Source: an uncultured Porphyromonadaceae bacterium
Lineage (GTDB): Bacteria; Bacteroidota; Bacteroidia; Bacteroidales; Muribaculaceae
Length of the DNA stretch: 64,000 nucleotides
Reading direction: 5' to 3'
Assembly: GCA_947573485.1 (NCBI GenBank)
Contig: CANPGB010000014.1
Span: 1 to 64,000, forward strand
Shown here: in pieces, positions 23,925 through 31,531 of the stretch
Layout: every line of letters starts with the position of its first letter
Position numbering within the stretch: position 1 is the first letter of the stretch
Notes under the pieces: generated by a model
What the model saw: the letters and a program-made list of their open reading frames with translations, nothing else
The model's database searches: none
Told to the model about the DNA's origin: nothing
Made by a program: the position numbers and the translations under genes

Positions 23925-23935
23925 TGGATTGAAAA

Positions 23936-24302
23936 AAAATTTCGCCGGGTGAGTGGTATGTGTTTCTTGGTACACAACGGTATACACGGTACACAAGCCG
24001 CGAAAGGCGATTGTAATGCACTGAGCCTCTTATTATTATCTTTTTCTCTTAAAAAAAATAATATAATAATAGGCTCCCGGCTTGTGGCCTTTTGTGTACC
24101 AAAATTTTCGATGTGTACTAATTGTGTACCGCTTGTGTACTTTTGTGTACCACGCTATATTTTGCAATACACTATATATCAAATAGTTAACCACCGTGTA
24201 CCGTGTAACCCCGAAATGCGCCACTTTTTTGGGAGACTTTTTTTGAGTCAAAAAAAATAACCGTCATATAACATGGCGGTTATTTTGTTGTAGTAGAGTT
24301 AG
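23936..24302. other. Intergenic region with GTGTAC/GTACAC iteron cluster
   Basis: No gene. GTACAC occurs at 23970-23975 and 23989-23994 (with GTATACAC between). In the opposite orientation GTGTAC occurs at 24094, 24113, 24124, 24135, 24145 and 24196, several with TTGTGTACC context and spacings near 10-11 or 20 bases, that is, on one face of the helix. An AT-rich stretch lies at about 24030-24075. A hairpin AATAACCG/CGGTTATT (24256-24284) next to T-runs is a terminator for the gene ending at 24303. This could be a replication origin or a multi-site operator. Five GTACAC sites also lie upstream of module copy 1 (1106-1263). Confidence 0.6.
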
Positions 24303-24638
24303 TTATGCATCGAGATATTCAACAAGTTCTTCGGCTCGGAGCTTGTTGTAATCACGGTCGGCGTCCTCATATGCCCGGATGAGAGTGCGGAACGGGCAGC
24401 CCGCAACCATAACCATGCGCCACACCCGGAACTCGATGTCGCCATGAGGCCGTGCCGTGAATACAACGGTTTTCTCTGCGTTCGCCTGGTGAAAGCGGCT
24501 AATATAAGCCTGGAGTTCGTCAATCTCTTGCCGCTCCTCGATGAGCTCTTTGCGGGCTTTGCGTTCGGCGCGTATGCTCCTCACGAGAGCAACGCAGGCC
24601 ACGCATAGCGCAAGAGCGAGTGAAAGTGTAAGTGTCAT
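24303..24638 (-). CDS. Membrane-anchored coiled-coil phage protein (111 aa)
   Basis: The ATG at 24638 gives a hydrophobic N-terminal helix (TLTLSLALALCVACVALV) followed by a basic charged coil (RAERKARKELIEERQEIDEL) and a small soluble end. This looks like a Cys-containing membrane anchor with a cytoplasmic or periplasmic coil. It follows the primase gene by 28 bases. No family recognised. Confidence 0.55.
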   Translation of the reverse strand: MTLTLSLALALCVACVALVRSIRAERKARKELIEERQEIDELQAYISRFHQANAEKTVVFTARPHGDIEFRVWRMVMVAGCPFRTLIRAYEDADRDYNKLRAEELVEYLDA

Positions 24639-24666
24639 ATTTTTATTGCTTAATTTGGGTATATAG

Positions 24667-27600
24667 TTATTCTTCGTTGTCGAGTTGCTCGTCGTCTTCA
24701 ACTTCTTCGGCTTCAGATAGCCGGAGAGTCTCGAGATTGATGTCGAGAGTACTTTTGAGGCTATCGTAATCAAAACACATGGCCTTTTGATAGTTTCCTT
24801 TAATCACCTTTTGATGATAGGTGCCTGTGTTTATGTATTCCTCATCGAGCTCTCCGTTCTGCTTCATGAACTGAAACCTCTGCAGTTTTCGGCCCATGTA
24901 CTGGGGCAATGATTTGAGGTAAGAACTGAGGGTGTCAACGCTCACAGAATTGCCGTTTTTCGGCTTAGACATACGTTGCTCAAGCAACGAGCGGATAGCA
25001 GGAAAATTAACAAAAATCACTCGCTTTGGCGTTGAAAATACCTTATCTTCCTTAGCCTCGATTGAGCGGAACTTCTCAAGATACTTGATAACATAATGCA
25101 CGCCCTCACGTACCCTGTTATGTGAGTGCAGCGACTCGAGGAAATGCCAGAACTCGGCAGTATCAGAGCTCTTCGTTATCTGATCGTTCTGAAACTTCAT
25201 TCCCTTAACCACAATATCGAAGAGCTCGCTGAACGTGAACGGCAACTCAAGATGTGGCTCCAGCAGACGGAAGGCGGCCAGTGGTACAATCCAATTCTTA
25301 CGGATTCGAGCCTCTATGCCCTTGCCGCGCACTTTCTCGTCGATGTCGGCCGACGTGAGCGAGAAAGCTCCGGCAAAGCCTTTTTCAAAGATTTCGCGCA
25401 GCGGGAGTATTTGAAAAAGCAAATGCGAGTTTCCGGCCAGAGCCATTCTCTGAAGCTTGTTAAAGCGGTTATCCTCGGCGGCGTCAAACGATGTTTTCAT
25501 ATATTGCAGGTGGATGCAGCGAGAGAATATCGCGTCGTCCTCCGGCTTATATTGGCCGCCGAGAATAACTGCTGAAGATACGGGTATTGTTATAGGCTGC
25601 TTATCCTCCATTTTGCTGCGTGATGTACCGCCCCAAATACCTTTAATGATGTCGATTCGCGTATCTTTGAGCTCATTTGTAAACTCATCGAGAATAATCA
25701 CCGTGTTTATCGCGTGTGAGAGCATATAGGCAATAGCCGGAATCGATGTGTTGGAACACGACCACGGCGTGTTTGGCAACACATAAAAAAATGAGGCTAT
25801 TGCTTTTGCCAGTTCTGTTTTTCCCGACCCTTTGCGTCCAAAGAGGTTGAGCATCGGGAAGAACTGTAGCGAATCAAAAACAACATCGCGGAATATGGCA
25901 GCCAGGAGCCAGGCGAAGCACACTTTGGCTCCGTCGCCATATACTTCGGCAAGACTCTGTACGAAGTCGTGCAGAGGTATGCCGTTGCCGGTGTTGTGCC
26001 TGAAGAGCCGCTCGAAATTGAAAGCCGACTTATTACCGAGATAGAGTTCCGACATAGCCGGAAGGAAATAACGTCGGTTTGCAATGGTAACGGTACCGAG
26101 TTTGTCAATAGGCATAAATTTGCCGTCGGCAAATATGCCATTGGCAAAAGAGAAAAAGCGCTCTCGCTCATCCCAACCGATATTTTCTACTCTCGTGGCA
26201 GACTGCGTGACCGCAAAGATATACTCCTGCATGGCAATAAGTGCGGTGCCCGCGTCACTGCGCCACACATAATTGCCTTTATCAATGAGTTTTTTGCGGA
26301 AATCACGCACCGAGACAAAATCGGCAGAGGAAAACTCGATAACCTCTTCTTCTCCGTTTTGATTTATCATTCGGAGAATACGGGTCGATTTTTCCGACTC
26401 CTTGATATGCAGAACTGGCCGGAATATAAAATTGGACCAACGGGCGAGGTTGCCGTCCTTGTCGGGCGCCTGGTAGCAGCCGTCTTTTATAATGATGCCG
26501 AGAGAGCGAAGGCATGTGCGCTCGTGCTCCGTGAAGTCCTTGAGCTCATCAGGGCTGTTCGACTCCTCTTTTATCTTCTTCCCGGCATTGCGCATCGCTT
26601 CGCGCCACAATTTAGCTTTACCAAAGATTTTGCAGAGCTTGTCGATACACATTTCCCGGGTAAGCTCGTCGTCGATATACACCAGGAGCGATGCAACCTC
26701 GGCCACCACCTCCATTTGAAGATTCTGCGCATCGGCGTTGGCAAACCTCTTGGCAGCGTACCATACCACAAAAGGAACATCCTCAAGAGCCGCATATGCC
26801 TCGCGGCAGGTAATGTAGCTGTCGGGGTCGTGTTTTATGTTATTTTTATCATCATCCCGACTGCGCGGTATTTCCCTGACGCTCACCTCAAAACCTTTTT
26901 CAACAGCTAAACGTCCGTGCTTCATGACGGCTGAGATGCCGGGAGGATAAAGGCGCCCTTTGGGCGGGTCGGAGTCGGGAATAAAACGAATAACGTTAGA
27001 TATGCTGCGCATGCTGTCGAGCTGCCGGTCGGTCAGTGCTGTGCCCAGTGGTGCTACAGCCTGGCCTAATCCTATGCTTTGCAAGCGCAACACGTCTGGC
27101 GCTCCCTCTACGACAATAAAGAAATTCGACGCCCGGGCTTGCCTCGAAGCTACATCGATACCAAAAAGAGCCTCGTTCTTTTTGAAAACATCTGATGTCT
27201 TGGAGTTCATATACTTGGCAATATCCTCATTGGCGCCTATGTAGCGGCCAGTGAAAGCAATTATATTGCCGAACTTGTCGCAGATAGGTATAGTAACTCG
27301 CTGCCTTAACTGTGCATAGCGCCTGCCGTCTTTCTCATTGACACCGAGAACACCGAGTGTCTCGGCCACATCTTCCGGCACAGCGTTCTCGCGGAGGTAA
27401 TCGAGCAGCAAGCGAGAGTCTCGCGGAGCGTAGCCAATGCCAACATCCTTGCAGAACTCTTCGCCCCAGCGTTTACAAGCATACTCCCTGGCCTCTTTAG
27501 CCTCTGCGGTTTCTGCGTTAAATTGCTTTGTGTAGAACTCCTGTACTGCGCGAAGAACGGCAAGCTGAGACTCTCGCTTCTGCCGTTCTTCGCGGGCTTT

Positions 27601-27912
27601 GTCGGCGTTCTCTTCGTTGCGTTCGTACTCTACCTCAATGCCGTTATTCTGCGCTATCGTCTTTACCGCCTCGGCAAATGAGAGATTATCCCGTTCTCTG
27701 AGAAAATCAATTGCAGAACCTCCCTTGTTGCACCCGAAGCAATGCCATGAATTTCTTATAGGATTAATGGCAAGTGACGGCGTTTTTTCGCCGTGCAAAG
27801 GGCAGCAACAGAAATACCTCGAGCCTTTGGGCACAAATTGTAGCCCGGAGCGCTCGAGGACTTCCTTAATCGGTAAATCCTTTACCCTCTGTATTGTACT
27901 TTCTTTAATCAT
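24667..27912 (-). CDS. Phage primase-helicase (CHC2 zinc finger, TOPRIM, helicase-like ATPase)
   Basis: The ATG at 27912 overlaps the stop of the HTH gene (ATGA), giving 1081 residues. Domains in order: DnaG-type CHC2 zinc finger (about 33-65; Cys37, His40, Cys58 and Cys61 in CPLHGEK and WHCFGCNKGG), primase core with GNIIAFTGRYIG (about 230), TOPRIM with VVEGAPDVLRLQSIG (about 265-280), and a C-terminal ATPase with Walker A GRKGSGKT (about 690) and Walker B VIILDEF (about 745). It makes primers and probably unwinds DNA at the phage origin. It is the largest gene of the element and begins the leftward early operon. Confidence 0.9.
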   Translation of the reverse strand: MIKESTIQRVKDLPIKEVLERSGLQFVPKGSRYFCCCPLHGEKTPSLAINPIRNSWHCFGCNKGGSAIDFLRERDNLSFAEAVKTIAQNNGIEVEYERNEENADKAREERQKRESQLAVLRAVQEFYTKQFNAETAEAKEAREYACKRWGEEFCKDVGIGYAPRDSRLLLDYLRENAVPEDVAETLGVLGVNEKDGRRYAQLRQRVTIPICDKFGNIIAFTGRYIGANEDIAKYMNSKTSDVFKKNEALFGIDVASRQARASNFFIVVEGAPDVLRLQSIGLGQAVAPLGTALTDRQLDSMRSISNVIRFIPDSDPPKGRLYPPGISAVMKHGRLAVEKGFEVSVREIPRSRDDDKNNIKHDPDSYITCREAYAALEDVPFVVWYAAKRFANADAQNLQMEVVAEVASLLVYIDDELTREMCIDKLCKIFGKAKLWREAMRNAGKKIKEESNSPDELKDFTEHERTCLRSLGIIIKDGCYQAPDKDGNLARWSNFIFRPVLHIKESEKSTRILRMINQNGEEEVIEFSSADFVSVRDFRKKLIDKGNYVWRSDAGTALIAMQEYIFAVTQSATRVENIGWDERERFFSFANGIFADGKFMPIDKLGTVTIANRRYFLPAMSELYLGNKSAFNFERLFRHNTGNGIPLHDFVQSLAEVYGDGAKVCFAWLLAAIFRDVVFDSLQFFPMLNLFGRKGSGKTELAKAIASFFYVLPNTPWSCSNTSIPAIAYMLSHAINTVIILDEFTNELKDTRIDIIKGIWGGTSRSKMEDKQPITIPVSSAVILGGQYKPEDDAIFSRCIHLQYMKTSFDAAEDNRFNKLQRMALAGNSHLLFQILPLREIFEKGFAGAFSLTSADIDEKVRGKGIEARIRKNWIVPLAAFRLLEPHLELPFTFSELFDIVVKGMKFQNDQITKSSDTAEFWHFLESLHSHNRVREGVHYVIKYLEKFRSIEAKEDKVFSTPKRVIFVNFPAIRSLLEQRMSKPKNGNSVSVDTLSSYLKSLPQYMGRKLQRFQFMKQNGELDEEYINTGTYHQKVIKGNYQKAMCFDYDSLKSTLDINLETLRLSEAEEVEDDEQLDNEE

Positions 27913-28115
27913 AGACAAATAGCCTTATCCCAGCATTGCATTATTGATTCTCCGCTGAACCTCGGCCTCTCGGAACCCGGATTTATCGGAAATATAAGGC
28001 CTTGCTCACGGTATTTGCGCAAAGTTTTTGCGCTGACACCGAGAGCTGCCTGCACAGCTTTTACGTTGAATAACTCTTTCGGATTCAAGGCCGGACGTAT
28101 ATTCTTTATAGGCAT
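27909..28115 (-). CDS. Small helix-turn-helix protein (68 aa), excisionase-like
   Basis: The ATG at 28115 (MPIKNIRPALNPKELFN) lies eight bases after the previous gene. The core VKAVQAALGVSAKTLRKYREQGLI with PRFSGESIM is a MerR/HTH_17-type winged helix-turn-helix, as found in excisionases and small mobile-element regulators. Placed in the early operon next to the repressor, it may act as Xis or as an anti-repressor-type switch. The stop overlaps the primase start. Confidence 0.65.
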   Translation of the reverse strand: MPIKNIRPALNPKELFNVKAVQAALGVSAKTLRKYREQGLIFPINPGSERPRFSGESIMQCWDKAICL

Positions 28116-28122
28116 GTTGCTC

Positions 28123-28320
28123 TTATTCGATACGTTTAACTTCAATGATGCGGGCCTCTTTATTTGTCGACGTAATACGCCGCCCCGGCATGATGAGGTT
28201 GCATTTAGAGGTCTGTGCGCGTACTGTGTCAATCCACTCTATAGGGAAAGAGACACTCATTCCAACCTCAAGCCCCCTAATCATTGGGAGCACTTTTTTA
28301 GCTCGGCTTTCTTTGCTCAT
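28123..28320 (-). CDS. Small early phage protein (65 aa), unknown
   Basis: First gene of the leftward early operon. It has a basic N-terminus (MSKESRAKKVLPMIRGL) and a beta-like core (GMSVSFPIEWIDTVRAQTSK, IIEVKRIE). No family recognised. It could be a small regulator of the Cro type in position, although it shows no helix-turn-helix. Confidence 0.55.
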   Translation of the reverse strand: MSKESRAKKVLPMIRGLEVGMSVSFPIEWIDTVRAQTSKCNLIMPGRRITSTNKEARIIEVKRIE

Positions 28321-28439
28321 GGTCTTGTTGATGTAAACCTAAATGTTTAACTTTATACCGCAAAGGTAAAGTATTTTGGTAATTGCAAAATATTTTAGCC
28401 GGTTAAATAATGTTAATATGTAAAGTATAACAGTCCTTA
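28321..28439. promoter_or_regulatory. Divergent early/repressor control region
   Basis: On the minus strand a -7 box TACCTTTG lies at 28367-28360, with an upstream TTTG about 17 nt away, for the early operon. AT-rich repeats AAAGTATTTTGG, AAAATATTTTAG and GTAAAGTATAAC occur at about 28368-28431 and overlap this promoter. They are good candidates for operators of the adjacent XRE repressor. The repressor promoter itself is not clear. Confidence 0.55.
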
Positions 28440-28862
28440 ATGACTTCCAAACATTTAAACACCAATAAGTTACGAGCCACACTCAAAAAGCAACGAATAT
28501 CTCAAGAAGTTCTCGCCCAAAAGTGCGGTATTTCGCGACAAACAATACAAAATATGTTAAAAGGAGATGAAATCGGCCTGCATAAGTTTTTGCAGATTGT
28601 CGATGCTCTCGGGCTTTCTGTAGGCTATCTGTTCGATGAGACTCCCGAACCTCAAGTGAATTCCTGTAATAACATAACCCTGAACCAAAAGAACTCCCTT
28701 GGCTCATCTCAAAAAGTGACGACAAACTCTTGTGACTCAGAAGTCGGAATATTGCGCGAGCTCATCAAAGAAAAAGACGAGCGCATTGCCGACCTTAAGG
28801 AACGTATAATCGAGTTAAAGGCTTTGGCCGGGCATGTTGGAACACGTGTTGCAAACACCTGA
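28440..28862 (+). CDS. XRE-family phage repressor with C-terminal coiled coil (140 aa)
   Basis: Residues 10-65 form a classic XRE helix-turn-helix (LRATLKKQRISQEVLAQKCG, ISRQTIQNMLKGD, ALGLSVGYLFDE). The C-terminal part (about 100-130) is a charged coiled coil (ILRELIKEKDERIADLKERI) for dimerisation. It lacks a LexA-like protease domain, so induction would not follow the RecA self-cleavage route. It is the only rightward gene of the phage in the window and lies divergent from the early operon, next to attR. Confidence 0.8.
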   Translation: MTSKHLNTNKLRATLKKQRISQEVLAQKCGISRQTIQNMLKGDEIGLHKFLQIVDALGLSVGYLFDETPEPQVNSCNNITLNQKNSLGSSQKVTTNSCDSEVGILRELIKEKDERIADLKERIIELKALAGHVGTRVANT

Positions 28863-28914
28863 CGCTTTCTATAAGTCGCAGACATACTAATATTTAACAC
28901 CCTTATTTTTAGGG

Positions 28915-28972
28915 CTGGAAAGCGTGTAGCCGTCAAAAGCGGCTCCCGAGTTCGAATCTCGGTCGCTCCGCA
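28915..28972 (+). tRNA. Truncated 3' half of tRNA-Ser(GGA), putative attR
   Basis: The sequence fits a tRNA-Ser from the anticodon loop (CTGGAAA, anticodon GGA) onward: 3' anticodon strand GCGTG, long variable arm AGCCG...CGGCT, T arm CCGAG TTCGAAT CTCGG (28946-28962), acceptor strand TCGCTCC with discriminator G, then CA. The 5' half is absent; the bases before the loop (TTAGGG) cannot pair with GCGTG. This is the usual remnant after integration into a tRNA 3' half, so an intact tRNA-Ser should stand at the other end of the prophage. Confidence 0.75.
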
Positions 28973-28980
28973 ATGTGATG

Positions 28981-29016
28981 AAAGTCAGTTTTCCAAATGG
29001 GTTAACTGACTTTTTT
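28981..29016 (+). terminator. Terminator of the tRNA-Ser locus
   Basis: AAAGTCAGTT (28981-28990) pairs with AACTGACTTT (29004-29013), followed by a T-rich run. It lies nine bases after the tRNA fragment, as expected for the original host tRNA gene. Confidence 0.7.
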
Positions 29017-29030
29017 ATTAACTTTACACT

Positions 29031-29456
29031 ATGAAAAAGGTATATAAATCAAAAGTTGCCAATTGGTATATATGGTTTTGCGCTATTCTTACCGTAGCTT
29101 TCTTCGGCTCGATATATCTGTGTTATAAGTCTACATGGATTCTGCTCATCGATGTAGTACTCGTTGGCATAGGTGTGCTCATGCTCTACGACATACTTCT
29201 GCATACCGATTACACCATTATAGGACAAAAACTCTATATCCGCTGCGGTTTCTTATTCAAAATGCAGTTGCCTGTTTCCGATATTACCGAGATAACACAC
29301 AAATCCACAATTCTTTCATCGCCGGCATTATCGGCAAAAAGAATCGGACTGAGATATGGCAAAAAGCGTTGGATATATGTCTCGCCCAAGGATCAGGACG
29401 GTTTTATATCCGACTTAAAATCTGTAAATCCTAATATTGAAGTCCTGGGCAACTAA
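29031..29456 (+). CDS. Bacterial PH-domain membrane protein (141 aa)
   Basis: Two membrane segments (about 11-31 and 34-53) precede a compact beta domain (TDYTIIGQKLYIRCGFLFKM and onward) with PVSDITEITHKSTILSSPAL and AKRIGLRYGKKRWIYVSPKD. This is the pattern of small bacterial PH-domain (bPH) proteins of Bacteroidetes. The role is unknown, probably membrane-stress related. It is the first host gene after attR. Confidence 0.65.
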   Translation: MKKVYKSKVANWYIWFCAILTVAFFGSIYLCYKSTWILLIDVVLVGIGVLMLYDILLHTDYTIIGQKLYIRCGFLFKMQLPVSDITEITHKSTILSSPALSAKRIGLRYGKKRWIYVSPKDQDGFISDLKSVNPNIEVLGN

Positions 29457-29536
29457 AGGCAGAGCTCCCAATACAAGGGAATACACAGCGCATTAGCCCC
29501 GGCAAGCGACACATATAGCACGGGGAAATCTTATAC

Positions 29537-29968
29537 TTATGCTTTGCTTGCGGTCATTTCTGCGTTGATATAATCGGCTTTCGCTTTGCTCAGCGGGTAA
29601 ATGCCCGGAGAGGTGAGGATTCCGTTCATACGCAACATGCCACATTGAAGTGGCTTATAGGCGGGGTTGGCGTAGTCTAAAATACGCATACGCACCCAAC
29701 GCCCCTTGGCAGGAGCTTGATTATGGCCAATGTATTTGGCCCAGCGGCCTTGATTGACTTCATCAAAACTTTTGAAGACAGCTATTACCTCCATTTTATA
29801 TAGAATCTGGGCATAGCCAACGGAGACGTATATGTAGACGATGTCGCCTACCGAGGCCGACCTTTTAGCGAGTGAGCTGTAGAATGGTTGGTCTATTTCG
29901 TCTCTTTCATGGAGGCATCGCACCATATCGAACACGTTAGGGTTAGAGGGGAAATACCAGTAAGTCAT
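29537..29968 (-). CDS. EVE/PUA-like domain protein (143 aa)
   Basis: The ATG at 29968 gives MTYWYFPSNPNVFDMVRCL, then SVGDIVYIYVSVGYAQILYK and WVRMRILDYANPAYKPLQCG. This matches the EVE fold (PUA-like), thought to bind modified bases. An upstream extension runs into low-quality sequence. A related protein is at 33331-34092, on the other side of the REP region. The substrate is unknown. Confidence 0.6.
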   Translation of the reverse strand: MTYWYFPSNPNVFDMVRCLHERDEIDQPFYSSLAKRSASVGDIVYIYVSVGYAQILYKMEVIAVFKSFDEVNQGRWAKYIGHNQAPAKGRWVRMRILDYANPAYKPLQCGMLRMNGILTSPGIYPLSKAKADYINAEMTASKA

Positions 29969-30126
29969 TTTGTTGAGTTGTATTATTTTTCTTAAATGTT
30001 TCAGGACCTGGGCTAAGCAGCCGAGATTGACCGGTGGACGTGCCCTACGAATTGCAACTCTTGCATGGCCTTGTCGGGGAAGATCTCTTGCAGTCACTCG
30101 GTAAAGATGTGGTTGTTCTTGTTGGA

Positions 30127-30146
30127 TTGTAAGCCTCCGGCTTGCG
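30127..30146. repeat. REP palindrome, single copy
   Basis: AAGCCTCCGGCTT is a short palindrome of the same family as the clusters around the RAYT gene (GCAAGCC-TCC-GGCTTGC). It lies between the EVE-like gene and the RAYT gene. Confidence 0.65.
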
Positions 30147-30194
30147 TTGATAGTTCTAAATTGGAGCCTATTCCTACGGCTCGCAAAGATTTTT

Positions 30195-30746
30195 TCACCG
30201 CCATATCACGCCGCCTTGATTGATATTCTTTTCTATATAAGCCACAACATTATTGTAATGGTGCTCGTTCCTGATAATTCTGTCCCACGACTCATGATGC
30301 CATAGCTTGCCCGTATTCCCAAGCAAGCGATTAATCTGCAGGGCGCTGAAATTCTTCCAGGACTTGCAAATTTGAGAAAGATCATGAGTCCCGGTCAATT
30401 CAACCAACACATGAACGTGATTTGGCATTATCACGTAGCTGTGAATCAAATAGCGCTCGCCATCAAAATATTCAAGTGCATTCTTCATTATCCTGCTACA
30501 ATCGGCGCTTTTCAGGCAACAGCTGCCGTAGCCTGCATCAAGATAGTTGTTGATAATCAAAGGGAACATTCTGTTAAACCGCGATTTGGTTTCTTCTGAC
30601 CAAGGCTCAGGATTCTGTTTCTTGAAATAATCTTTCATCGCTTGCAAGTCCTCCCTCACCGCTGCGGGCAATGAGTCGGCAAGATGAAAAGTGACAAACT
30701 GTATGCACCGCTCACTATGCCAATGAGGTAGATTTCTGCGCTTCAC
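30195..30746 (-). CDS. REP-associated tyrosine transposase (RAYT, Y1/HUH)
   Basis: The domain starts VKRRNLPHWHSERCIQFVTF (GTG at 30746), the typical RAYT beginning. HUH appears as MPNHVHVLVE and the catalytic Tyr is likely in YNNVVAYIEKNI. RAYTs are domesticated Y1 transposases that recognise REP hairpins. The frame stays open upstream to 30938, but that part (RKPEAYDP, CKPEACAPCG) is only translated REP sequence, so I prefer the GTG start. At least eleven REPs surround the gene. Confidence 0.8.
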   Translation of the reverse strand: MKRRNLPHWHSERCIQFVTFHLADSLPAAVREDLQAMKDYFKKQNPEPWSEETKSRFNRMFPLIINNYLDAGYGSCCLKSADCSRIMKNALEYFDGERYLIHSYVIMPNHVHVLVELTGTHDLSQICKSWKNFSALQINRLLGNTGKLWHHESWDRIIRNEHHYNNVVAYIEKNINQGGVIWR

Positions 30747-30772
30747 CGTAATACCCGGAGTGCCGCATGGAG

Positions 30773-30957
30773 CGCAAGCCTCCGGCTTGCAATTATCGCC
30801 GGTTGGATCGTAAGCCTCCGGCTTGCGATTATCGCCGGACTTACAGTTATCACTATTATCGTTGTATTTATTCATTTTATCGTTTTTGTTATTTTCGCAA
30901 GCCGGAGGCTTACGATCCAATCCAACCTTCCAATCCAATTCAAGCCGGAGGCTTGCG
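30773..30957. repeat. REP cluster 1 (four palindromes)
   Basis: REPs at 30773-30790 and 30810-30827 read GCAAGCCTCCGGCTTGC or a variant. Those at 30896-30913 and 30940-30957 read in the other orientation (GCAAGCCGGAGGCTTAC). The stretch between the inverted pair (GATTATCGC, CAGTTATCA, TTATTCATT and so on) recurs in the other clusters, giving a composite unit of about 110 bp like a bacterial interspersed mosaic element. Confidence 0.8.
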
Positions 30958-31297
30958 TTCCTAACAAATATTTCTTGCTGTTTTTCTTCCAGCCCGCACG
31001 ATATTCTTTATCGGTATATAATATGATGAGGTCAGCCTGATATTCCTTATCTACGAAATACACCTTTTTATCGGCCTGGAAAGGGCGGTCGGTAAAGAAC
31101 CATATGCCCTTGTTTTCGCTTGCCTTAGCGCGATAGTCCTTATCGGTTTCAAACACTATCAAGTCGGCCTTATACTCCTTATCGGTCACAAACACTTTTA
31201 CATCAGCCTCATATGCACGGTCGGTGCTGTAAATCTTCTGGGCGTGGGCTGCTGAGCACATCATGCCCATGACAAGGGCTAAAAGTATCTTTTTCAT
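30872..31297 (-). CDS. Secreted DUF6150-family repeat protein (141 aa)
   Basis: A Sec signal peptide (MKKILLALVMGMMCSAAHA) is followed by repeats of about 12-15 residues: YSTDRAYEADVKVFV, TDKEYKADLIVFE, TDKDYRAKA, FTDRPFQADKKVYFV, VDKEYQADLIILY, TDKEYRAGW. This is the DUF6150 pattern of Bacteroidetes. The last about 28 residues (TQASGLNWIGRLDWIV and onward) are encoded by REP DNA, so an insertion probably replaced the original C-terminus. The function of the family is not known. Confidence 0.8.
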   Translation of the reverse strand: MKKILLALVMGMMCSAAHAQKIYSTDRAYEADVKVFVTDKEYKADLIVFETDKDYRAKASENKGIWFFTDRPFQADKKVYFVDKEYQADLIILYTDKEYRAGWKKNSKKYLLGTQASGLNWIGRLDWIVSLRLAKITKTIK

Positions 31298-31391
31298 AAC
31301 TCTTTCATTTTTCTATAGTGTCAGAGATTGCAAAGATAGTGTTCTTTGACCGCTTTATCACTTTATTTGTTCAGTCATACCAATATTGGAG

Positions 31392-31531
31392 CGCAAGCCT
31401 CCGGCTTGCAATTATCGCCGCTTGGAGCGCAAGCCTCCGGCTTGCGATTATCGCAGGAGTTACTGTTATCAATATTATCGCTCTTTTTATTCATTATATC
31501 GTTTTAATATTTTCGCAAGCCGGAGGCTTAC
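31392..31531. repeat. REP cluster 2 (three palindromes)
   Basis: REPs at 31392-31409, 31428-31446 and (inverted) 31513-31531. The 31428-31535 part is nearly the same unit as in cluster 3 at 33204-33310, including GGAGTTACTGTTATCAATAT and TTCATTATATCGTTTT. It fills the gap between the DUF6150 gene and the thioredoxin-fold gene. Confidence 0.8.

Larger units (their letters stand above)
23057..23935 (-). repeat. Duplicated phage module, copy 2
   Basis: Direct repeat of 211-1075, lying between the primase-helicase block and the accessory genes. The promoter, leader, 101-aa gene, 81-aa gene and hairpin are in the same order. About 22.8 kb separates the two copies, including every virion gene. The sequence just beyond the promoter end also resembles copy 1 in layout: a stem with a T-run whose loop carries GTACAC sites. 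Confidence 0.85.

Noticed and set aside
211-23935. The two long direct repeats might be an insertion sequence or an assembly artefact.
   Set aside because: There is no transposase or terminal inverted repeat, and the copies differ at many sites in a structured way (compensating leader changes), which rules out a simple assembly duplication.
30746-30938. N-terminal extension of the RAYT reading frame.
   Set aside because: The extra 64 residues are translated REP sequence; family members begin at the VKRRNLPHWH-type segment, so the GTG at 30746 is preferred.
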